This document shows positions 35,963-46,337 of a stretch of DNA of 64,000 nucleotides, one piece after another. This DNA is from Desarmillaria ectypa (lineage: Eukaryota; Basidiomycota; Agaricomycetes; Agaricales; Physalacriaceae): the NCBI GenBank assembly GCA_030407005.1, contig JAUDYN010000003.1:372001-436000 (forward strand). Direction: 5' to 3'. The number at the start of each line of letters is the position of its first letter. The stretch's first letter is position 1. The position numbers were made by a program, and so were the translations under genes. The notes under the pieces are model-generated. The model did no database searches. It saw only the letters and a program-made list of their open reading frames with translations, and was not told the origin of the DNA.

Positions 35963-36380
35963 TGTTATGATTTTTCTGTTATCTAATCTTATCCGAGTCA
36001 TATCCATGACTCATCCATCTTATCAACCATCGATTCTGACTCATATTCAACCACTCGCTGACTGCTACCCTCATTTCTCACCATCTGTCACCCCAGATGT
36101 TCCCTATTGGACCAATGATCCTTCCAGACAACTCTTCTTTGACACCATTCAAGCATAGACTTTACCATTTCATCTATATATAACACCGTAAAAACAGTAT
36201 ATAAGTAGAGTAAACTTCACAGTTGTACTCCATCTTTTGACTAAACTTTAATCATATACCTCTTACTCTCACATACTAAAGACCATGCTTAATTCTCTAT
36301 CTGGGTAATTGTTTGAATGCATAACAGCCTCTAGAGAACAGCTGACATCCTAAGTCACATGACTAAGTCAGTACCTAACA
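35963..36380 (+). repeat. 5' LTR of copy G
   Basis: 418 bp. TATATAAG box at about 36200; seed ATCTTTTGACTAA at 36232-36244; primer-binding site TTAGTTGAAAGAT at 36381-36393, mismatched only at a TG/CA pair. Confidence 0.93.
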
Positions 36381-36545
36381 TTAGTTGAAAGATTCTTCCT
36401 CTGCTTCTTTAAACGCTAGCTGTAAAGAAGCACTTCCTCATGCCCAACGAGGAAAACTGACAAGAATCCAGAACTGTTTCTCTTAGCATCACAATCGGCA
36501 GTGCCATTCTTTTAATCTTTTTCATGGTCCTTGCTGTTTTACTCT

Positions 36546-39068
36546 ATGAGGAAGAAATTTGAGCTCTTCTACAACAAAGGTGAGCTTGCCGACCAAACTT
36601 ACCACCCTGACTCCTGCAGCACCCAGAACATGACCTTCCCCAGCAGCTACCTGCCACCCAATTGGGACAACAAGAGGTGATACCACTTGTCCATCCCCAG
36701 GCCCACTTCACAATTGCATTCTCCTCTGAGGGGAGCACGAATGATGAGAGGCCCCCGACTCCTAGGCCCTCCTCCACTCACATCCATAATACATAGGCAG
36801 TTCTACTCCACTACAGGATGGAATGACCCACCCCCACCCTGGCCCAGAAATATGCACAGGATATTCAGGCTCAGGATGACAATGCTCTGCCCCTATACTC
36901 TGATCCTCCCCTTTGTCCCACAACCCCTGCCTTCTGTCAGCAACACTGGTAAGTATGTTCATGCTCCCCCTCCTCCGACAGTCCCAATGGGTTCTATCAT
37001 GGACCCTGACACCCCGACGATCCTGGAATGGATCAAAACCACCCATATGGCCCCTGGGGCCATGAAACCTGGCCCCAAGGAGGGACCAACTCAACCTCCT
37101 CACTCCCCATCATCAAACTCTCCAATGAGTCTAATGGGGAGCTCAACACCCCAGCCCTGGCCACTCCCAATGCCCCTGATAACCCCTTCAACCCAAATGG
37201 GGGGGATTACATTTGGCCTGACCTCTCCAAGGTTGATCGAAGGCTATTCGGTCTCTTCAGGACCACAGCCTAAGAGGTTCGATGATGGGATGTCGAAGCA
37301 AGAGATCTCTGGGATGAGCCCAGACCTGAAATGGATGAGTGGCTGGCACTCAACTGAGGAGACCCTATTCAGGGTCCAGATGCAGCCGCCATCATTTGTG
37401 CCCAGATATGAGCAAACTAGAACCAAAGTATATTCTGCTCCTCCACCAGGGATATATTTCCAGGACTTCAAGCCAGAGATGAGGATGAGCAGAGGGACCT
37501 GGAAAGGACCCTATGACACCTATGGTGATTGGAGGTCACAAGAGAGGAATAGATGGGAGCAAAGGCCCCAGTATGATATGTTAACCTACAATACAGATTA
37601 CTATGGCAGGCTGGAATACCACCAGCCCCAATATGAAACAATTCCAGACTACTTCCTGGATACCCCAGTTGTGAACCCATGACCACTACCCGATTTGCCC
37701 CCACATCATTGGGCACATCACCAAGGCTACCACCCCTATCAGGGTGGCAGTCTTCTCTTTGCAGGGGTGGGAGAAGACATTAAAACTGAAAATGTCCCTG
37801 CAGGAACCATCACAGCAGGGGTGTCAAGAACCCCGGCGATGGCAGAAGAAATTTGCCAGCAGACAAAAACTGTGCTGGCTGAGAAAGAGAAATGCATCAT
37901 GGAGATGCACAAGGAGCTTGAATGGGAGGAATCTGCCTGGAGGATGATGGCAGATTACCTCTGCAACCAAGACAAGGGGAAGGAGCCCGACAGGGGCAGA
38001 CCCTTGGAGCTGTGAAGAGGCTACCCAGGTCCAAGGCTGGATCACTATTCAATCCCAAGACTGCCTCCTGGCAAGAGTCCCCTCGACCCTATTCCCAATC
38101 CCATCTGAAACACTGCTGCCAATGTCCTGTACCTGGGCATAAAACCCATGCTCATCAAGGTTCCCTCTCCATTCAAAGAGGATCACAACAACATCAAACA
38201 CTTCATCAGTGATTGTATTGCCTACTTTGAAGTGTTTCAACACTACTTTCAGGTGCCATTGCACCTGGTACTATTCAGGACCTCCCACTTTGAGGGGGCC
38301 ACCAAGGATTGGTGGGTCTACAAGAGACCCAAATTCTGGGTTGGCAATGCCTACGATAGCACTGCAGCCCACTTCCATTATCCTGACTGGGCCGACTTTG
38401 TCGATATGGTCTCACATCAATTCCGAGACCCTGCTATCAAAGAAGTCTATGAGAAACGGATGTTTGATCTTTGAATGGGAGCACAGCCTGCCTCCCATTA
38501 CTTCCAGAAGCTGGAAGAAGAAGCCAAGCTAGCAGGCTGGAGAACCAATGAAGCAGAGCATGGTGCCATAATAAGGGCAGTATGACTAGGAGTTCCAAGC
38601 TCTTATACCACCTTTATCTCAAACATGGGTGTCAATATTCCACGCTCATATCTGGAGTAGAAGGAGCAGATCCTCAGAATGTATGAGGAATGCCAATGAA
38701 AATGGGTCTTCGACCAGACCACCGGCATGCTCAGGAATGGGCAGAAGAAAGGCACCTGCTCCCAGCAACACCAGCAGCCCAGCAGCAAAACCACCACTAG
38801 GGCGACAAGTTCCTTGGCTCCAAAGCCAACTGCCAGCATAGATGTTAGTTGAGATGCGGGAACTGGTCAGTGGATGACCTATGGAGGGGCAGGGAAGCCC
38901 ATGGATATCAACCAGCGAAGGGCTGAGAGAAAATGTTTCAGGTGTGACAAGAAAGGTCACCTGAGCTGAGATTGTCCCAAGTGAAAAGAGTTGAGGGATG
39001 TTTGATCCTTGGGGCCCACTAATGAAGTGGTGCCAGTCACGACTAAGATTGAAGAGGCAAAAGACTAG
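36546..39068 (+). pseudogene. Copy G gag, frame intact, 12 point stops
   Basis: 840 codons from ATG (MRKKFELFYNKGELADQTYH) to UAG 39066-39068, all in one frame. A Pro-rich N-half with a 331-codon clean run (36687-37679) is followed by HYPYQGGSLLF-type sequence, the coiled coil (EEICQQTKTVLAEKEKCI, 37845), the core (VPSPFKEDHNNIKHFISDCI, 38160; WWVYKRPKFWVGNAYD, 38310) and the knuckle CFRCDKKGHLS-stop-DC (38934-38978). Of the 12 internal stops I count 11 TGA and 1 TAG, mostly where sister copies also read Arg or TGA. The micro-ORF upstream (from 36440) overlaps the start and has one TGA. Gag assembles the particle; the knuckle binds RNA. Confidence 0.93.
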
Positions 39069-39100
39069 GTTGACAAGGGTTCGATTCCCCTTGCTCAACC
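39068..39100 (+). promoter_or_regulatory. Hairpin on the gag stop codon with T-loop-like loop
   Basis: Starting at the G of the UAG, GGTTGA plus CAAGGG pair with CCCTTG, a bulged C and TCAACC: 12 base pairs around the loop TTCGATTC. The loop and its flanks match a tRNA T-arm / B-box (GGTTCGATTCC). The same element is present, with CpG-type changes, in copies A, b, C, D, I and K. Confidence 0.6.
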
Positions 39101-39113
39101 AAGTCTTCAGAAG

Positions 39114-39202
39114 GTGAGTCCTCAGTTTCCATGAGTTAGACTAATTACTATAAACATAGACAATTTTCAGAAAATACAAATATATATTCTATGACTTCAT
39201 AG
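39114..39202 (+). other. Putative gag-pol intron, copy G
   Basis: 89 nt, GTGAGTCCTCAG to GACTTCATAG. It starts 48 nt after the first base of the UAG, exactly as in copy K once the nested LTR is removed. Its removal joins the gag frame to pol in phase 0. Confidence 0.5.
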
Positions 39203-42200
39203 ACTCCGAAGCTGAAGACCACCAAAGAATTGAAAACAAACAGGTATATCACTCTCCTTAAAGAAGCTGACATGATAATCTATAGTGAATCCCAAGCCCC
39301 CGATGAGGTGCGGGACTTGCCAGGTGGTGCTGATACTACCACAAAGTCCAATGAGCTCAGCTCACCAGATACACCACTGAGTAATCAGCGACAGACAGAG
39401 GGTAGTAGGCAGGACTCCTTCGGGCCTCCCAGAAGTCTGAATGCCTTAGTGCCATCCTCGAGCAGAGGGACAAGTCCAACAGCCTCACCAGGGTCAGCGG
39501 GGGACCAGGAGAGTGCCTCTCACCAAGGCCAGGAGTGGGGCCACATGCTAGTCAGACCGGTGGGAGACCAGCCAGTAGTGCAGCCAATGGCAATGCTGAT
39601 GAGATTTGCCCCAGCCATGAAAGCTCAGTACTCTGCTGCAATGGCTAGTAGAAGTGGAACCTCAAACATCTCAAGCCGAGACCAGACTCCTTCTGAGGCA
39701 TGGCAAGTTCCTGAGTGAACTACAGCTGAAGAACAGGGGGAAGCCACTAGCGCCCAGGCAGTAAAGAGGGGGCATGCCAGTAGAACCACTATTGTCAAAG
39801 TACCCGATGAAGAAGACGACACTGCCTTTAGACTATGGCAAGCCAGCCAGTCCAAAGCCAGTACCCCAATACTTGAAGTCTTGCCCAAAAGGGAAGCACT
39901 GAACCTGAAGCCTTGCCAAAAGGGAAGCACTGAACCCGAAATCCTGCCTAACAAGGGGGTACCAAACCTCGAAGCCTTGCCTGAAAGGGAAGCATGTGAT
40001 CACCAGTGGTACAGACCATTTGGGATTGACTGGACTCTGTGCGCAGTTCACAGCTCCAAGAACTTGGCAGCTGCCAAAGCAGTTCTTTCCATTTGGGTTC
40101 ATCCCAAACAACTTGGAGAGATAGACAATGAGCTTGTTTAGAGCTTAAGAACCAGAGAGAGCCTTGCATGCAAGCAACTCTATGAACTCCATGAACTGAT
40201 CCGCTATATCTGCAGAACCAAGAGCTCAGGTCAAGACTTCTTGGTGGATATCCAGCTATCTCCTTGTATGGGGAAGCAGACATTAACAACCCAAGCATTG
40301 TTGGATAGTGGCTGCACAGGCAGTTCTATCAACTGAACCTATGTTCACTAACACCAGTTGGATACCCAAAAAGCCGCCTCTCCCATTCCAGTCTATAACA
40401 CTGATAGAACCCGTAACAAGACAGGGGATGTGACAGAATTCATGGAACTCCAAATGACCATTGGAGACCATAGCAAACGAATTGACCTTGCAGTCACCAA
40501 CCTCAGTTCCAAAACAGTATACTTAGGCCACAACTGGCTTAAACATCATAATCCTTTCGTCAACTGGAAAACAGGAACCATGACATTCAGACAATGTTAT
40601 TGTGTCAAGACCCCTTTCACTCTACCCGATGCAGATGAAGAAGACTGGTGGAATAAAGAGCTAGAAGAAGGTGAAAGTATTCTTGGGATCAATATGCAAG
40701 AAGAAATCATTCTTCAGGCAGTACACCACACAAATAAACTGGCAGCAGCAGCCAATGCTGAGAAACCAAAACAGACCTTTGAGGAGCTCATGCCTCCTCA
40801 GTACCAGAGCTTTAGAGATTTATTCTCAAAAGAAAGCTTTGATGATCTACCCAAACGAAGACCTTGGGATCATGCTATCGAGCTAGTTCCAAATGCAAAA
40901 TCCACCTTGGACTGTAAAGTCTATCCACTCAACTGAAATGAGCAAGAACAACTCGACAAGTTCCTCGATGAGAACTTAGACTCAGGACGAATTCACCCCT
41001 TGAAATCCCCATTCGCCTCCCCTTTCTTCTTCGTAAAGAAAAAGGATGGCTCACTCTGATGATGTGCTTGGTAATGGCAAGTGACAAAAGAATTAGGGAA
41101 TGAACACCAATCACACTAAACCTCTTACTACTCTACACTTAATCACCAATATTGAATTCAGGCAGTTTTGAGTATGATGGAAGCACTCTGCAGACTTCAA
41201 TAATCAAGTACAATTGTCTTAAAGACATTTTATTTGTTACTAGTGAGTTTATACAAAGTACTACTCATACTAGTGGGGTGGGTAAGACACACTTGGATAA
41301 GAGTGACTTGGTTTGAGCTACTGTGCTCGTTCTGACTGAAACTGCTTCAGACTGATGGCACTCTTGGCCCTATACTGCTTCTTACAAGTGATAAACACTT
41401 GACCAGTCGCACTCTTGGCTGACTAGTGGCGCTCTTGGCCTAAGAATAAACTATAACTCTGAGAACTTTGCTTGAACTAACTTCAAAACACTCTGGACCT
41501 TTGCAGGACACAACAGTGACTCTAAGGGACTTCAATTCAATGCAATCCTATGGGTGACTTAGCAACTATTAATCACTTCATCGAGGTTAAGCACAAAAGC
41601 CTTTAATTGGAGACACCAGTTACTACCAGTGAGGGCTCAACTGCAGGGATGGCTTGCCTGCTTTGCACAAGCACCCATCCCACTACTTATATACTACTGA
41701 GGCAGAACTATAAATATCATGTGGGTATAGGGTATATTGGTAAGGATTTCTTGGCTAGTCATGAATAATGGTGAATAATCACACAATAGTCGGTCTAGTC
41801 TGTTTTCTTTTCAAATCTTTAGTCTAAAGACTCCACAGTTAGTCTTTCCACACCCTTGGCACAACTACATGCCCTAGTAACGCAGTTATATGAATATCTG
41901 GATATTGGTACCTGTAACAGCTATCTGATCATGATCGAGGGTGCAGTCTGGCTCCACTAGCATCGATCATAAGAGATCTATATTGAAATAGTCAGATCTG
42001 GGCTCAAGGTTAATCCATTTCTAATTTATTTCTAAGTCCTGTTTCAAGATTGCCATGTGACTAGTTATCCTGACTTAGGTGTTTATGCCCAGTCTGGGCT
42101 GCTAGTGACAGAACTTGACGAGATCTGTGTACTCTGCTCCTGGTTTTTGTATGCTAGTAGCATCCTTCGTTTGCTAGTGGCTGTATTTCACTTAGTCCTG

Positions 42201-45200
42201 CTAGCATTTGAGTTACTAGTCTGGCTGGCTGGTAGATTTAACCCACTAATGGTGTTGCATCTAAGTCCTGGCTCTACCAGTTGCTTACTGCTTTTAACTA
42301 TCAGCTCAAAGCCTCAGCTATAGTCCTCTATGTATCACTAGTATAGGATAGATATACAATAGTATTATTACAAAATCACAAAATCTAGGTGTGAACACAT
42401 AGACAGCATATCACTGATCTGTTCAGGATTATCAAAAACTAAATGAGATGATGATCAAGAATTGTTATCCCCTTCCCCTAATCTTCAAACTCATCAACAA
42501 ATTATAGGGAGCAAAGTATTTCTCCAAGCTAGACATTTGATGGGGATACAATAATGTCTGCATCAGAGATGGAGATGAAGAGAAAGCCACATTTAGGACT
42601 AACCAAGGTCTCTTTGAACCTATGGTAATGTTCTTTGGCCTCACGAATTCACCCGCTACATTCCAATGGATGATGAATGACATCTTTAAAGATTTAATCA
42701 CTGGAGAAAAAGTCACAATTTACCTCGACAATATTCTCATCTTTACGAAATCCTTGTCTGAACACTGAATCATTGTTCAACAGGTACTCCAACATCTCCA
42801 AGAGAACAAGTTGTTCCTCAAAGTGGAGAAATGTGAATTCGAGGTGTTAGAAACTGAATACCTTGGGATCATCATCAGTGAAGATGCCATTCGAATGGAC
42901 CCAGTCAAGATCACCAGAATCGCTGAATGGCCCACTCTCACAAAAAAGAAGGAACTCCAGTCATTCTTAGGATTCACAAATTTCTATTGAAAATTTATCC
43001 AGGACTACTCTAAGATCGTATGTCCCCTTACCCAGTTAACTGAAAAAGTAGACTGGACGTGGGGACCAGACCAAGAACAAGCATTTAATCAACTCAAAAA
43101 GTTGATGACCACAAATGTAGTTCTTACGATTCCCTCAGATGATGGAAAATTCCATGTAGAGGCTGATGCTAGCGATGGAGCCATTGGCACTGTCCTAAGT
43201 CAAGAACAGAATGGAAAATGGAGACCAGTTGCCTTCATGTCAAAAGCGTTGACAGTCACTGAATGCAACTATGAGATATATGACAAGGAGTTACTAGCAA
43301 TCATGCTAGCCCTAGAAGAGTGGCATTATTACCTCATGGGTGCCAAAGAGACTATCAAAATCTGGACAGATCACCAAAACCTCCAGTACTTCTGGAAACC
43401 CCAGAAGTTGAACCACCGACAAGCTCGGTGGGTCACAGAATTGGCTGAGTACCACTTTGTTCTTCAACACAAAGCTGAAACTGCCAACCAAAAGGTGGAT
43501 CTTCTCAGCCGGAGAGACGATCATGATCAGGGAAAGAAAGATAACCAAGACATTGTTGTCCTTTCTCCAGAACATTTCCAGGCATTAATATTGCCCACCA
43601 CCAAAGAACAAATCACACATATAAGAGACGCAACCCGACAGAAGAACCAGTGGGACTGAGGGATAGAGAAATCCCTCAACCATGAGCAAGGAATTACCCA
43701 AGAAGACGCAATCTTGTGGTATGATGGACAAGTCTATATTCTTCAAGATCCATCACTATGTGGCAAGATCATTTCCCAATATCATAATCACATCACAGCA
43801 GGTCACCCAGGAATTGCCAAAACTAAGGAGCTCATCCTCCATGAATATTGGTGGTCCAAGATGAAGAAGGATGTCAAATCCTACATCAAAGGATGCAAGA
43901 CTTGCCAATGAACAAAGAGTGACATGCAGGCCAAAGCTGCGTCTCTTCATCCCAACGCAATCCCCGATACCCCATGGACTCATATTTCGGTCAACATGAT
44001 CATGGATCTTCCGGAATCCAAAGGCTTCAATGCCTTACTTGTCATTGTGCATTGATTTTCCAAAAACATCATCCTCATTCCATGTAATGAAGAACTATCT
44101 GCTGAAGGATGGGCATTGATGCTTTGCAACCATGTATATGCAAAACATGGTATGCCACAAGTGGTCATATCAAACTGGGGACTGCAATTTATATCAGCAT
44201 TCATGAAAGAGCTATACCGAATGCTGAACATCATGCAGAATGCCTTGATGGCATATCATCCTCAAATGGACAGACAGACAGAGAGAGTCAATCAAGAGGT
44301 TGAAAAATATCTCCACATCTTTGTCAACCATCAACAAATGGACTGGGTCACATGGCTATCTCTCGCAGAATTCACCCACAATAACTGAACTCACTCAGCC
44401 ATGGGCAAGAGTCCATTCATGGTCCTATATGGATGTAATCCTTGACTCATACCGGAGTCAATCCAGAAAACCAGCTTCACAAATCCTGCAGCTGTTGACT
44501 TTACCAAAACAATGGCCAAGGTCTATAAGGAAGTACATGATGCCTTGGAAAAGGCAGCAGTGCAAATGAAGGCACAATATAACAAATGAAAACAATCACC
44601 ATGAGAGTATCAAATTGGTGACAAGGTCTGGCTCAACACTGCCAACCTTCATCTTCCCCAACCCAAGAAGAAACTCGATGATAAATGAATGGGACCATTT
44701 GAAATTATCAAGAAGTCTGGAGCAGCAGCATACAAGTTGAAACTGCTGCCCCACTGGAAGATTCACCCCCAATTCAATGAGAAACTGTTGACTCTCTATG
44801 TTGCACCATTGTTCCCCAATCAACAACAACCACTGCCTCCTCCTCCAGACCTCATCGACGGTCAAGAAGAATATAAAATCGAAGAAGTTCTGGACTCATG
44901 CATCAGGAAAGTATGCTCCAAAAGAGGACAACCATCCAAAGAAGTCATGGACTATCTGGTCAAATGGAAGGGTTGGACTCATGAACACAATTTATGGGTC
45001 TGAGAAAACAAGATGACAAACACATTGGAAGTGATTCAAGAGTACAAGGCCAGCATAAACTGCACCATATACACTCCAAAAATTGTAACCAAGGACAAAG
45101 TAGTGGTCAAGATCTTAGACCATGAATACTCAGAACATGGCAATGTGGCCTACCTCACCAAATGAAAAGATGGATACACCAAATGGATTGTCAATCCAGA

Positions 45201-45285
45201 TGAGAAATTATAGAAAAAGCTGATTGATCAGTACTGGATCAGTTAAATTGAAATGCAGTTTGACACCTCCGAAGAAGAACCTTAG
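39203..45285 (+). pseudogene. Copy G pol, interrupted by repeat X
   Basis: 1574 codons net once X and its duplication are removed. N-terminal extension (TPKLKTTKELKTNRYITLLK, then about 330 residues rich in Ser/Pro with QAVKRGH at 39757); protease LLDSGCTGSSIN (40300) to VYLGHNWLKHHNPFVNW; linker and RT start to 41055; X; RT with YLDNILIF (42722); RNase H clean from 43102 to 43657; integrase zinc finger (GCKTCQ-stop-TKSD, 43893) and core (PSGVVISNWGLQF-type, 44160; DRQTERVNQEVEKYLHIFVN, 44270, catalytic Glu kept); chromodomain EYKIEEVLDSCIRKVCSKRG to MDYLVKWKGWTHEHNLWV (44868-45000). TAG at 45283-45285. Confidence 0.93.
41060..42413 (+). repeat. LTR-like repeat X, copy 2, in copy G pol
   Basis: 1354 bp from TGATGTGC to GCATATCA, flanked by a 4-bp duplication CTGA (41056-41059 and 42414-42417; a following T makes 5 bp possible). 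TATA-like CTTATATACTAC near 41696. No ORF of note. The TG...CA ends, short inverted termini, duplication and absence of coding suggest a solo LTR of an element whose body is not in this window. Confidence 0.8.
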
Positions 45286-45301
45286 CAGTCAGGATGACTG
45301 C
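45285..45301 (+). other. Conserved hairpin between pol stop and polypurine tract
   Basis: GCAGTC-AGGAT-GACTGC, a perfect 6-bp stem starting at the last base of the pol stop codon and about 10 nt upstream of AACAAGGGGG. Present with small changes in copies A, C, E and K. Confidence 0.55.
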
Positions 45302-45317
45302 TTTAACAAGGGGGTAA

Positions 45318-45430
45318 TGTTATGATTTTTCCATTATCTAATCTTATCTGAGTCATATCCATGACTCATCCATCTTATCAACCATCGATTCCAACTCATA
45401 TCTAACCACTCACTGACTGCACTCTGATCT
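45318..45430 (+). repeat. 3' LTR of copy G, truncated
   Basis: About 113 bp matching the start of the G 5' LTR up to CACTCACTGACTGC, then replaced by minus-strand copy I sequence. Preceded by the polypurine tract AACAAGGGGGTAA. Confidence 0.88.
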
Positions 45431-46209
45431 CCAAGGATGTCAACTGGTGAAGTTGGCATTCATTCCATGTTGTTGGAGTTGGGATCTGCTGATACTAGCA
45501 GCTCAACTGATACCTTTTCCCTCAAGTCAGGGGGCTTGCTACCATGTCCCTGGCTAGCACTTTCCTTAATGGAGCTAGACTGAGATCTTGCCAGACTCAG
45601 CTGAACTTTCAGATTCTGGTTCAGATGCCCCCTTTTTACTGCCTGGATGCTAGCAGCTTCCTTCTGTTCTTTGGCCTGCACCTGCACTGGTTTGATGGTA
45701 GTGACCCTACTGTCCTCATGACTGTTGTCAGATGCAGGTCCCAGAACTGATACAGTATACATCATCACCATATGGTCTTCCACACCAGCCAACTGGGACG
45801 AGTTGGGTCAAGATTGACTACCATCTCACCTTAGAGTGCACACACTATCAGGAGGACCATGTGCCCATACCCTCAAAGGATCTTTAGTTTCTTGGGCTGC
45901 TTGGTAAGCTCCTTCCCCCACTGATTCTGGCAAAGTAGGACTTGGCTCCCTAAATGGAGGTGCAGGGGTTTTCAGCTTCAGAGACTCTAGGGCATCCCAT
46001 CTACTTGCCCCAGTCTATGGTCTTACTCACATATCCAGTGAGCTTACCAGAGTAAGCTTATTGGACTTTGTGAAACTATCAGTACCACCTGACAGTTCTA
46101 TTACTTCATTGGAGGCTTAGGATTCACTATAGATAATCATGTCAGCTTCTTCTAGAAGTATGACATACTGGTTCTTGTTCAATTCTTTGGAGATCTTCAG
46201 TTTTGGAGT
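45431..46209 (-). pseudogene. Copy I pol, N-terminal extension only
   Basis: Begins after the putative intron (46210-46292, donor changed to AT) with TPKLKISKELNKNQYVILLE, then the low-complexity spacer including QAVKRGHLNQN near 45640 and SADPNSNNME near 45475. Protease and later domains are missing. Confidence 0.75.
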
Positions 46210-46337
46210 CTGAAATGGAATTGTATTTTTTTGTGCTTTTAAATGTCCTAGTGCATGTATGTAAGTCTGACCTGCAGAAACTGAGGACTCATCCCTGGAG
46301 GTATGGGTTGAGCAAGAGGAATTGAACCCTTGTTGAC

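Larger units (their letters stand above)
35963..45430 (+). mobile_element. Ty3 family-1 copy G, nearly complete
   Basis: Full gag and pol with intact net reading frames, a 418-bp 5' LTR, and a 3' LTR truncated after about 113 bp where copy I begins. Repeat X (41060-42413) is inserted in pol. Removing X plus its 4-bp duplication (1358 bp) restores the pol frame exactly. This is the best template for the ancestral protein order of the family. Confidence 0.95.

Noticed and set aside
39070..39103. Possible tRNA gene at the B-box match after the gag stop
   Set aside because: Only the T-arm-like part is present. No matching 5' acceptor strand, D-arm or anticodon arm lies at the right distance, and the region is also open in the gag frame.
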